A DNA stretch of 64,000 bases, from NCBI RefSeq assembly GCF_041538065.1, contig NZ_JBGORW010000008.1, positions 62,001 to 126,000 on the forward strand, written 5' to 3'. Shown here piece by piece: positions 53,083 to 61,772 of the stretch. The notes beneath the pieces are model-generated. The model was not told the DNA's origin. It was given only the letters and a program-made list of their open reading frames with translations, and searched no databases. The DNA is from Leptotrichia hongkongensis. Lineage in GTDB: Bacteria > Fusobacteriota > Fusobacteriia > Fusobacteriales > Leptotrichiaceae. How positions within the stretch are numbered: position 1 is the stretch's first letter; each line of letters starts with the position of its first letter. Both the position numbers and the translations under genes were made by a program.

Positions 53083-53649
53083 TTATTCATCCCAAAATAA
53101 TTCATCTATTTTATTTTTTATCTCCATTATTTTACTAATTTCTGCCAAAACTTCCTTATTTTCTGGCAATATATCTTCATAAGGCAAACTTATCATTATA
53201 TCATCCATTACTTTTTTGCTCCCAAATTTTTCAAAAAAGATATGAATATTTCCATCATCAAATAAATACTCCCCAAAAAATTTATCTTCTTCATATTTAA
53301 AATTCAAATTTTTATTGTTTCTTTTAAGATATTTCCTTATTTTAGGAAGAACTGTCTTTATTTCATCTCCCACTTTTATACTTTCCCGATTATTCAAGTA
53401 CAATTTTTCCATACAAAAAGTCAAAGATTGATTCTCTGGTTTTTTAAGATTTTCAACAAAAAAATATAATGAATAGTATATTTTCAATCCTTTATATATC
53501 AAATCTATTGATATTGTTATTTTATCATCACTCAATTTCATTTCTACTTCTTCAGGTACAGAAAAAATTTTCATTATTTCCTTTAAAGATATTTTTTCTA
53601 TCCCATTGATTCCATAAGTATTATTTAAAATATATTTTTGCTTTTCCAT
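53083..53649 (-). CDS. protein of unknown function
   Basis: 188 residues, soluble, no signal peptide or membrane helix. Alternating strands in the middle (KITISIDLIYKGLKIYYSLYFF, NLNFKYEEDKFFGEYLFDDGNIHIFFEKFG) and an acidic helical C-terminus (LPENKEVLAEISKIMEIKNKIDELFWDE). The strand-rich core with a late ISLPYEDILP turn gives no family that I can name. ATG at 53649 with AGGAGAG. It lies alone between rpmE2 and rlmB; 223 bases separate it from the rlmB stop and hold no further ORF that I trust. Confidence 0.65.
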   Translation of the reverse strand: MEKQKYILNNTYGINGIEKISLKEIMKIFSVPEEVEMKLSDDKITISIDLIYKGLKIYYSLYFFVENLKKPENQSLTFCMEKLYLNNRESIKVGDEIKTVLPKIRKYLKRNNKNLNFKYEEDKFFGEYLFDDGNIHIFFEKFGSKKVMDDIMISLPYEDILPENKEVLAEISKIMEIKNKIDELFWDE

Positions 53650-53872
53650 TAAAATTCTCTCCTATCAAACATTTTTTATTAATTATTTGTAAAAGTCTAA
53701 AACTTCTAATAAATACAATATTTTTATATTTTTATTTTTCTTACTTTTCTCTATCCTCTGCCAAAGAATCTTGACCTCTTATTATTATAAATAAAATACT
53801 TTTTTTTCGGAATTTTATAACTTTTACTTTTATATTAACTAACTTTTTTCAATGAGAAAATTCCAAATCTTA

Positions 53873-54571
53873 CTATTTCGACATCTCCGCCAATATTATT
53901 CCTCCAGCCACAGATACATTCAGCGAGTTTATTTGGCCTTTCAAGTGTATTTTTACAATCTTGTCGCAATGTTCCTTTACTTTTTTACGCATTCCATTTC
54001 CTTCGCTTCCAAGTACAAGACATGCTTTTTCTGGGTAATTTTCCTCATAATAATAATTTTGCCCGTCAGCTTCTGCACCGTAAACTGTAAAACCATATTT
54101 TTTTAATTTGTCAATCGTATCAGAAATATTGGTAACTTTTACAATATCCACATGCTCAATTGCTCCTGTTGATGATTTTACAACTGTTTCTGTAACTTTT
54201 ACACTATTTCTATCCTGAATAATAATACCATCCACTCCAAAGCACTCTGCACTTCTTATAATCGCCCCAAAGTTTCTTGGATCCTGAACCTGATCCAGCA
54301 CAACTACTCTTGACTTTTCTTTTCTCAAAAGCTTTTCCAAAAACGCAGAAAAATCCACATAATAATCAAATTCCGAAACAAGTGCCACAACCCCTTGTGA
54401 ATTTTCAGTCCGTCTATCAGTATAAAAAATCTTTATATTCCTTCTACTTGCCAAATTCAATATTTCCTTGATTGTTTCTTTCTTTATCTTCTTATAAATT
54501 TCCAGTTTCTCAATATTTTTATCTGATTTCAATACTTCAATTACTGGATTTATCCCTATTATCTTCTCCAT
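53873..54571 (-). CDS. rlmB: 23S rRNA (guanosine-2'-O-)-methyltransferase RlmB-like (TrmH/SpoU family)
   Basis: 232 residues. The N-terminal substrate-binding domain (IIGINPVIEVLKSD...YTDRRTENSQGVVALVSEF) precedes the SPOUT methyltransferase domain with its three motifs: LDQVQDPRNFGAIIRSAECFG, CLVLGSEGNGM and INSLNVSVAGGIILAEM. This forms the deep knot binding S-adenosylmethionine. RlmB methylates G2251 of 23S rRNA (E. coli numbering) in the peptidyl-transferase loop; a paralogue with another rRNA/tRNA target is possible. The ATG at 54571 has a weak GAGAG site. Confidence 0.9.
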   Translation of the reverse strand: MEKIIGINPVIEVLKSDKNIEKLEIYKKIKKETIKEILNLASRRNIKIFYTDRRTENSQGVVALVSEFDYYVDFSAFLEKLLRKEKSRVVVLDQVQDPRNFGAIIRSAECFGVDGIIIQDRNSVKVTETVVKSSTGAIEHVDIVKVTNISDTIDKLKKYGFTVYGAEADGQNYYYEENYPEKACLVLGSEGNGMRKKVKEHCDKIVKIHLKGQINSLNVSVAGGIILAEMSK

Positions 54572-54719
54572 GCTTTTCTCTCTCTCTTTCTATATTATCT
54601 ATTAAAAATTTTTTTCTAGTATTAATTTCTATTTATTAAATTATTACTTTCAAATTATTTTGATTGCTATTTCCCTTTGTTTTGCAACAATGATTATATA
54701 TATTCAAATAATCATAATA

Positions 54720-54988
54720 GCAAAAGTGCTACGCATTATCCCTGACTTATCTGAGTTTTTTTGAAATAAAAAATAAACAAAATTTGAATCTAAAAAATAT
54801 CTGTTATAAATTTCCGAGATTTTAATTTTTCAGTAAAAGATAACTTGTTTGAACTTTTCTATCTTTCTTAAATTTATAATAACTTTATGAGGCTAAAATA
54901 ACTTTTGTTAAAAGCGAGTTTTGTCTTTTGCTGTAAAATTAAAATTCGAAAAGCGGAGATGCAAGGGCATGGCGTCTGATGTCCTTGC
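54720..54988. repeat. composite palindromic element, copy 4 (left end degraded)
   Basis: The right hairpin 54961-54988 has stem GCAAGGGCAT / ATGTCCTTGC, with one G-T pair and loop GGCGTCTG. The preceding 150 bases (54810-54960) match copy 3 closely, with arms 54816-54843 and 54921-54947. The left end keeps GCATTATCCCTGACTTATC and a T7 run, as at the left ends of copies 2 and 3, but the terminal hairpin there lacks the conserved loop. It lies between rlmB and the GH57 gene. Nothing else is evident in 54572-55140. Confidence 0.75.
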
Positions 54989-55140
54989 TTAAAATAACCT
55001 CAAAAATAAAATTTTAAAAATAAAAATTATTAATAAAAACAATCTAAATTTAGAAAAAATAATTTTTCTCTTTTAAATATATTTTATACTAATTTAACCT
55101 CAAAATCAAATAAAAATATTTATCAATTTAATTAATATTA

Positions 55141-55181
55141 AAAAGGAATGCTCTTATAAAAAATTATAAAAAACATTCCTT
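55141..55181 (-). terminator. terminator after the GH57 gene
   Basis: AAGGAATG (55143-55150) pairs with CATTCCTT (55174-55181) around a long AT loop; on the minus strand a T-rich tail follows, 28 bases past the stop. Confidence 0.65.
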
Positions 55182-55208
55182 AAATTATATTAATTTTTAT
55201 TATTTAAA

Positions 55209-56798
55209 TTATAACCAGTCACTTCTATACATTCTGTATTCAATTTCAGGAAAGATATTATCTCTACTTTCGATTTCATTTATCCATCCTTCATCTAATC
55301 TTCCGTTTTTGAAATCTTCATAAATTTTGAACAATCTATGGACATGATCACTTATTTTCTTGTGAGCATAACCAACCATTGTTCCTGTATACATTATAAA
55401 TTCCCAGCAAGAAGTCTGTGCCATCAATAACTCTCTTGCGGCTTGATTCAATGCTCTGTATTCTAATTCGTTGTATGGTTCTCTTCCGTTTGCTAATTCT
55501 ATCATTTTTTGTGCTGCTTTATGTAAATGTCTGTAGGCGTAATCATTTGAGCTATCTATCCAAACATCATAATAGCCGTTTGCTCCCCAGCTTGACATGC
55601 TTACGTCAACTATTTGATTTGTAGGATATAATTCTAAATATTTGTATGGTGTTATTGTAGAAAAATTAGATTCTGCTATTGCTCTGAATACCCATTCTAG
55701 GAATATTGGCCCTTCATACCACCAATGTCCGTATAGTTCGGCATCATAAGGTGACACTACAATAGGTTTTCTGTATTTCATTTTTGAAGCGAGATATTCT
55801 ATTTGTTTTGAACGGTTGAAGACAAAGTTGTAGGCGTGTTCTTTTGCCCTTTCTGCTGCTGCCTGTGGATTATAAACAGCTTTATAGGTTCCTTTTTTAT
55901 CTGTTATCGCATGGTATTTTATTCCAATGTTTCTTCTTACTCCATCGCTATGCAAATAAGGTTTTACAAGTTCATAATCCAGTTCGTAACCAGCATCCTT
56001 GTGAAATTCACGGTAAAGTACGTCTCCTGGATAACCTGATTCAGAACTCCAAACTTGCTCTGACGACTCTAAATCTCTTGCAAATGCAGCTACATAGTTT
56101 TTTGTGTAGACTGGTGAATAAATACCATAAACTGGACGTGGATTACTGTGCATAATTCCATGTGCATCCACTAAAAAGTATCTTATTCCATGTTTTTCAA
56201 GGAATTTATCCTGTCCTGGATAATAAGCACATTCAGCTAGCCAAATTCCTTTTGGATTTCTTCCAAAGTTTTTTATGTAATCTTTTTTTGCCATAAAAAC
56301 TTGAGCATTTACTGCTTCAGGATAATCTTTCATTACTGGCAAAAATCCGTGCGTTGCTGTAACTGGAATAATTTCAAGATTTCCTTGATTTTGAAATTTT
56401 CTAAATGCTCCTACCAAATCTCTATTGTATTTTTCTTCAAACACTTTCTTTGCTCTTGTATTAAACCATAGATTGTGTTTTGCAACATTTAGCATATCGG
56501 GATATGGACTCAGTCTTTCCACTTCTTTTTCACAAAATTCAATCAATTTGTCTATATGACGAATATATCTTTCTCTTAATAACTCATCATTTAACATATT
56601 TACAAGTGTTCCAGACATTGTGATTGTTATATTCCAAGGAATATTATCCCTTGTCAAGCTTTCAAACATTTCTAGTAGAGGAACGTATGTTTCTGTAATT
56701 GCTTCATATAACCAATCTTCTTCCAAAAATTCTTTATACTCTGGATGTCTTACATATGGCAAATGCGCATGCAAAACAAGACTAAAATATCCATTCAT
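55209..56798 (-). CDS. GH57-family 1,4-alpha-glucan branching enzyme
   Basis: 529 residues, matching the short bacterial/archaeal GH57 branching enzymes. Opens YFSLVLHAHLPYVRHPEY; the nucleophile is Glu189 in WLAECAYYPGQD and the acid/base Asp352 in VSPYDAELYGHWWYEGP, in line with E183/D354 of the Thermococcus enzyme. The C-terminal helical domain has SSWGANGYYDVWID and AQTSCWEFIMYTGT. It makes alpha-1,6 branches in glycogen-like glucan. No other glycogen gene is beside it. GGAGG site before the ATG at 56798. Confidence 0.93.
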   Translation of the reverse strand: MNGYFSLVLHAHLPYVRHPEYKEFLEEDWLYEAITETYVPLLEMFESLTRDNIPWNITITMSGTLVNMLNDELLRERYIRHIDKLIEFCEKEVERLSPYPDMLNVAKHNLWFNTRAKKVFEEKYNRDLVGAFRKFQNQGNLEIIPVTATHGFLPVMKDYPEAVNAQVFMAKKDYIKNFGRNPKGIWLAECAYYPGQDKFLEKHGIRYFLVDAHGIMHSNPRPVYGIYSPVYTKNYVAAFARDLESSEQVWSSESGYPGDVLYREFHKDAGYELDYELVKPYLHSDGVRRNIGIKYHAITDKKGTYKAVYNPQAAAERAKEHAYNFVFNRSKQIEYLASKMKYRKPIVVSPYDAELYGHWWYEGPIFLEWVFRAIAESNFSTITPYKYLELYPTNQIVDVSMSSWGANGYYDVWIDSSNDYAYRHLHKAAQKMIELANGREPYNELEYRALNQAARELLMAQTSCWEFIMYTGTMVGYAHKKISDHVHRLFKIYEDFKNGRLDEGWINEIESRDNIFPEIEYRMYRSDWL

Positions 56799-57457
56799 AA
56801 TTCTTCCTCCATACGTCTAAAATTCTTATATATTATATTTATACCATACTTTCTGTAAATTTCAAAATTTTTTTATAGAAAGTTTACTGATATTTTAAGT
56901 TTTCTTTTTTTATTATAATTTACATTTTATATTTTAATTTTTAACCTTTAACAAAATTTTCTAATGTATATTTATTTTATTTCATCAGCTGTATAATTAA
57001 AAAAATCAAAATATTAATAGTATATTTTATAAAAAAAATTCTATATATTTATTTATTTTTTTAGTTTTAATTTATAATACTATTAATCTTTTTTTATTTT
57101 TGTATATAAAAATATTTAAAGTATCGTATTCAATTTTAATATTATTAAAAATATTCTTCTCAAAAATAATAAAAACTCATCAGATAAATTCAGATAACGG
57201 TCAAAAAGTAACAATATTTTGACTATTAAAAATCAATAACAACATAGTCATACTGCCAAAACATTCAAATTTCAATTTATCATTATTATCATCTATTGTT
57301 TACGAAAGTATCATTTCTCGACAGTCAATTATATCAAAAAAAGACCCATTCGATAAAGAATAGTACCTTTTTTATATTTTTAATTTTACACTAACTTGAG
57401 TAGTGTTTACACAAAATAAAAAACTTTTTTAATCAGATTCCCTTATATTATAAATTC
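56799..57457. other. AT-rich intergenic region with a weak terminator
   Basis: No credible ORF. Around 57336-57373 a minus-strand hairpin with an ATTC / GAAT core and A7/T6 flanks may end the lipid-kinase transcript; the stem has several mismatches. GTCAAAA (57200-57206) and TTTTGAC (57217-57223) form an inverted repeat. ACACT / AGTGT at about 57390-57405 is another short one. The promoter of the GH57 gene must lie in the first part, but no element stands out. Confidence 0.35.
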
Positions 57458-58357
57458 TTAACAAAAAACTTTTAATTTCCCACTTATAAACTCAATTGTT
57501 ACATCTATGTTTTCCCCTTCTTCTCCATCAATGCTTACGTCAATTTCTTCAGAAACTTTTTTTATTTTACATTTTTTGGCTTGTAAAGTTCGGATGTAAT
57601 CGTTGTTTGTTAGGTTGCTGTTCATTAAGTCTATTAGGATTTTTGGAATATCCAGCGGGTTGTCAATGTTTTTTACAATTAGAATATCCATAAATCCGTC
57701 ATTCATACTGGCTTCATCAATTACATTTTCAAATCCTCCAACACTTTTCCCATTCAGAATTGCATATAAAATAGCCTTTTCCTTCACTTTCTCATTTCCA
57801 TCCAACACAATATCCAAGTCAAAAGTCTTTATATTTGTAAGTTCTCCAAGTCCATTTATGTAATAGGCAATTTTTCCAAATGTTTTTTTCAACGTTTTGT
57901 CTGTATTGTAGGAAATTTTGGTAAATAGTCCGCCAGCATACGATGACAAGAACACAGTTTTTCCATTGATTAACCCAAAATCAATGTTTTTGGCAGTTTT
58001 ATCTGTAATTTTTTCTATCCAGTTCTCAATGTTTTCTTCGATTTTCAATGCTTTCGCAAAGTCGTTTGATGTTCCTGTCGGAAATATTGCAACTTCTGGA
58101 AATTCAATATTTTTAGAATAAAGTTCGCTTAAACAACGGCTTAATGTTCCATCTCCACCTGATAAAATCAAAATATCATATTTTTCATTTTTTAAAATTT
58201 CTGTAAACAGGTCATAATCCTTATTTATACTATAAAGTGTCAATGTAATCCCTTTTTCCAGCAGTTTTGTCGTGATTAAATCAAAATTGCTTAAAATTAT
58301 ATTGGCATTTCCAGATTTTGGATTGTAAACCAAAATAGCCTTTTTTAGTTTTTCCAT
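57458..58357 (-). CDS. diacylglycerol/lipid kinase family protein (YegS/DagK-like)
   Basis: 299 residues. Motifs of the DAGK catalytic family: VYNPKSGNANI at the N-terminus, ILSGGDGTLSRCLSELY near 68-84, FPTGTSNDFAKAL and NIDFGLINGKTVF, and in the C-terminal domain NDGFMDILIVKN and VSIDGEEGE. It phosphorylates diacylglycerol or a related lipid at the inner membrane face, feeding recycling to phosphatidic acid. It has no membrane helix, unlike DgkA. GGAGG before the ATG at 58357; it follows recJ by 187 bases, possibly on the same transcript. Confidence 0.9.
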   Translation of the reverse strand: MEKLKKAILVYNPKSGNANIILSNFDLITTKLLEKGITLTLYSINKDYDLFTEILKNEKYDILILSGGDGTLSRCLSELYSKNIEFPEVAIFPTGTSNDFAKALKIEENIENWIEKITDKTAKNIDFGLINGKTVFLSSYAGGLFTKISYNTDKTLKKTFGKIAYYINGLGELTNIKTFDLDIVLDGNEKVKEKAILYAILNGKSVGGFENVIDEASMNDGFMDILIVKNIDNPLDIPKILIDLMNSNLTNNDYIRTLQAKKCKIKKVSEEIDVSIDGEEGENIDVTIEFISGKLKVFC

Positions 58358-58544
58358 ATTTCCTCCTATTTTTTAAATTCATTATTTCAAAGTGTTTATA
58401 AAATCTGACTAATATTATATTTCTTAATTTTATTTTTTTTATTCTTGTTACATATATATTGTTTTACAACACTTTTTTTCTCGAATTTTTTTAACAACAA
58501 ATCAAGATTTTTTGCTAATCAAATATCTGTATCATTATTTACTT

Positions 58545-61535
58545 TTACAAAATCTCATTAACCGAATAATCAGAATAAATCTTTTCTCCATCAGTAAGCA
58601 ACTTTTTCAATTTCATTTTTTCTTCAATCGGTAAATATTCTACAAAAATATTTTTTGCATTTTTTCTCTCCTTCTTCGTTGAATTTTCTAAAAATATTAT
58701 ATTTTCTGGCACTTCAATTTTCGTATCTATCTCTTCAATATTATTTCTGTCCAAATCATCTGTTTTTATCATAAAATCTTTAGAATTTATTATTACGCAA
58801 AATCTTTTCTCCACTTCCTGTTTTTCATCTTCACTTAACTTTTCTGTATTTTCCTGCTGTTTTTCCACAATACTCTCGGAGTTTTCCACATTTTCATTAT
58901 TTTTAAACTCTATTTTTTCAATTTTCTTGTATTCCAGCTGTTTTGGTTCTTCATTAACTTCAAGATTTTGGCTATTTTCCTTAATTTCATAACTAATTTC
59001 GTTTTGCATTGAAAAATCTGTTTTTATAATATTTTCCAATCGTTCTATATCTTTATAATTATAAAACAATGTAAATGGATAGCCGTTTTCAGAATATTCT
59101 TCATTTATATCAAAATATGATTTTATAAAATTGTTAAAAGCTGACTTTTTATCTGAACTTATCACAATCTGACTTTTTTTATCAGTTATTTTTTTATAAT
59201 AAATTCCAACTGTCAGCAAAAAATTTTCAAAATTTGACATTTTGTATTTATATTTTTCATTTTCATCAAAAATATTTTTTATAATCAAGCTTTTATTTTT
59301 CTTAAAAAACTGTGCCAGCAATTCTTTAGTCTGTGAATTATACTCCATTTTCCCAATCAAAAATTCTTTTATCTTCTTAAAAATGCCAATTTGTGTGTGA
59401 TCGTAACATTTAAAATTATAATCTCTTTTTATCAGTATATTTACAATATTATGATTTGAAGCCTGCTTCACATCCTCCATTTTCACAGTAAAATTCCAGT
59501 TATAATACTGATTTAAAAGTATTAACAAGTTGGAAACACTGTAATCAAGCCGTCCAATGAACTTTCTTCCTTGAAAAAGCGAAACCTGATTAAATTCCAT
59601 TTTCATTGTAATTTTCTTTTCCGTTTCCAGCTCAATATTCGTATAAAATACAGACTTCATCGGGAAAGATGTGTTAAAAAGCGAATGATAATAAGATAAA
59701 GTATCGTCCTTCAACTGTGACACTTTCACATCCTCAACATACACTTTCGTATAATATCTGTCCTGAAACATTTCCGTCTTTAATTTATAAACAATATCGT
59801 AAAACAAATTCTCATTCAGTTCTTTAAAATACTCGCCAGAATTAAACCAGACAGCATTTTTATTAAAAAATCCTTTTTGCTTTATGTCAAACATTATATG
59901 GTTTTTATTTTCTCCAATAAATTTTATATTTTCAAAAAGTACGTTATTGGTTCTGAACGTCGGCATTGGATTTCCAAAGCCAAATGGTTTTAAAAGTTCT
60001 ATTATTTGGAAAAATTCGTACGAAACCTTTTGAATGGGGATTTGCTTATCAATTTCTATTATTTTTACAAAATCCTCTTCTTTCAGTTTTGTTTTTGCAA
60101 ATTTATTTATTTTTTTCCTAAATAATTCCAAATTTTTTATTCCAATCGTAAATCCAGCTGCTCCAGAATGTCCCCCAAACTTCACAAAAAGTTCAGGCAT
60201 TGACTGCAACGCCTCTAAAATATTAAAATTCCCAATGCTTCGGCACGATCCAACTGCTATTCCTTCATCTTCCTTCACTTCAATGATAATCGCAGGCTTG
60301 TAATATTTATCTACAATTTTGGAAGCCGCTATACCAATTACACCGTGATGATATTCAGGCGAATAGTCTACAATCACATAATCTTCCTTCAAATCGCTTT
60401 CTTCAATGTGTTTTTCCACTTTTTCCACAATTTCATTCTGCAATTCTTTACGTTCAAAATTTTTATTAATCAATTCCTTTACGATTATCTCAATTTCTCT
60501 ATCATTATCTGAAATTAGTAATTTTACTACCATTTTTGCATCTTTAAGCCTTCCAGCCGCATTAAAGACAGGTGCTATGATAAAGCCCACATCATACGAA
60601 TTATACTCAGTTTTCTCATTAAAATCTGAATTTTGCGTACTAAACAATTTATACAGTAAAAATCTAAGCCCCTTATTTTTAGAACGGCTAAGCTGCTCCA
60701 GCCCAAACTTAGTCAAAATTCTGTTTTCTTCCACCAGTGGCACAATATCCGCAACTGTACCAATTGCTACTAAATCGAGATATTTATATGCTTTCACTTT
60801 TTTTCCAATTCTTTCGTACAGACAAAGAATTACCATAAAAATAGTCCCTACTCCCGCTAGAAATTCAAAGGAAAATTCATTTTCAGGACGTTTCGGGTTC
60901 ACAACCGTGATAGCATCTGGAACTTTGTCCCCATTTAAATTATGGTGATCAGTAATAATTATCGGTAAATTTATAGAATTTGCAAACTCCACTTCAGGAA
61001 ACGCTGTAATTCCACAATCCACAGTAATTACCAAATCTGCCCCAGATTCTTTTATTTTTTTCAATGCTTCATTATTCAATCCATACCCTTCATCTCGAAT
61101 TGGAATATAATAATTCACATTTTCTGCCCCAAGCTCCTTTAATGCCATATACAAAATAGATGTCGAAGTAATTCCATCCACATCATAATCCCCGTATATC
61201 CAAATATTTTTTTGTTCCTTTATCGCCTTTTCAATTTCCAAAACTGTCTTTTCCATATCCTGCAGTCCATAAGGATTCTGAATGTTTTCAAGTTTTGGAT
61301 TCAAAAACTCCCTTATTTCCTTGTCTGTCGTTATACCACGTGAATAAAGTATTTTCAAAATATCATTATCAATTACCGAACTTAAATTCGTATTTTCAAA
61401 ATTCTGTTTTTCAGTCTTACTTTTTTTCAATTTTTTTGTTTTTTCATCATTTTTCTGCTTATTGTCTCTTTCAATATATTCCCTCTCCTGTCGTGGATTA
61501 GGAATAATTTTTGTAGCCCATTTCGTATTTCTCAT
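58545..61535 (-). CDS. recJ: single-stranded-DNA exonuclease RecJ with long C-terminal extension
   Basis: 996 residues against about 580 in E. coli. After a Lys/Glu-rich stretch (about 20-50), the DHH catalytic core shows YGDYDVDGITSTSILY, LVITVDCGIT, IITDHHNLNG, NPKRPENEFSFEFLAGVG and VAIGTVADIVPL, then DHHA1 with GGHSGAAGFTIG and an OB-fold (about 490-600). The remaining 400 residues contain a helical, Lys/Asn/Tyr-rich region and a Glu-rich low-complexity stretch; only parts resemble extensions known from Gram-positive RecJ. RecJ degrades single strands 5' to 3' in recombination and mismatch repair. GAGGGG before the ATG at 61535. Confidence 0.95.
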   Translation of the reverse strand: MRNTKWATKIIPNPRQEREYIERDNKQKNDEKTKKLKKSKTEKQNFENTNLSSVIDNDILKILYSRGITTDKEIREFLNPKLENIQNPYGLQDMEKTVLEIEKAIKEQKNIWIYGDYDVDGITSTSILYMALKELGAENVNYYIPIRDEGYGLNNEALKKIKESGADLVITVDCGITAFPEVEFANSINLPIIITDHHNLNGDKVPDAITVVNPKRPENEFSFEFLAGVGTIFMVILCLYERIGKKVKAYKYLDLVAIGTVADIVPLVEENRILTKFGLEQLSRSKNKGLRFLLYKLFSTQNSDFNEKTEYNSYDVGFIIAPVFNAAGRLKDAKMVVKLLISDNDREIEIIVKELINKNFERKELQNEIVEKVEKHIEESDLKEDYVIVDYSPEYHHGVIGIAASKIVDKYYKPAIIIEVKEDEGIAVGSCRSIGNFNILEALQSMPELFVKFGGHSGAAGFTIGIKNLELFRKKINKFAKTKLKEEDFVKIIEIDKQIPIQKVSYEFFQIIELLKPFGFGNPMPTFRTNNVLFENIKFIGENKNHIMFDIKQKGFFNKNAVWFNSGEYFKELNENLFYDIVYKLKTEMFQDRYYTKVYVEDVKVSQLKDDTLSYYHSLFNTSFPMKSVFYTNIELETEKKITMKMEFNQVSLFQGRKFIGRLDYSVSNLLILLNQYYNWNFTVKMEDVKQASNHNIVNILIKRDYNFKCYDHTQIGIFKKIKEFLIGKMEYNSQTKELLAQFFKKNKSLIIKNIFDENEKYKYKMSNFENFLLTVGIYYKKITDKKSQIVISSDKKSAFNNFIKSYFDINEEYSENGYPFTLFYNYKDIERLENIIKTDFSMQNEISYEIKENSQNLEVNEEPKQLEYKKIEKIEFKNNENVENSESIVEKQQENTEKLSEDEKQEVEKRFCVIINSKDFMIKTDDLDRNNIEEIDTKIEVPENIIFLENSTKKERKNAKNIFVEYLPIEEKMKLKKLLTDGEKIYSDYSVNEIL

Positions 61536-61700
61536 AGTTTTTTCCCCTCTTAATAAACTTTTTTGTAACTCTCCCCTTAAATATATAAATAAAAAAATAA
61601 TTATTAACCTAAATAAACTAAAATAAATTATTTAAATATCTACATAATTTTACCACATTTTTTTATCAAAATAAATGCCAGCTATTCTAATTTTTTTCTA

Positions 61701-61742
61701 AAAAATAAGAAAAACCCCTAAAATAAAGGGGAATTTCTTTTT
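61701..61742 (-). terminator. terminator after nifJ
   Basis: AAGAAA..CCCCT (61707-61719) pairs with AGGGG..TTTCTT (61727-61739); on the minus strand it ends in a T-rich run, about 30 bases past the stop. Confidence 0.85.
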
Positions 61743-61772
61743 ATGAAAAATAAATTTTATTTTAATTTAATT

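Noticed and set aside
60406..60948. 180-codon plus-strand ORF inside recJ
   Set aside because: Antisense shadow of the conserved DHH nuclease core; Ser/Phe-rich and without a start signal.
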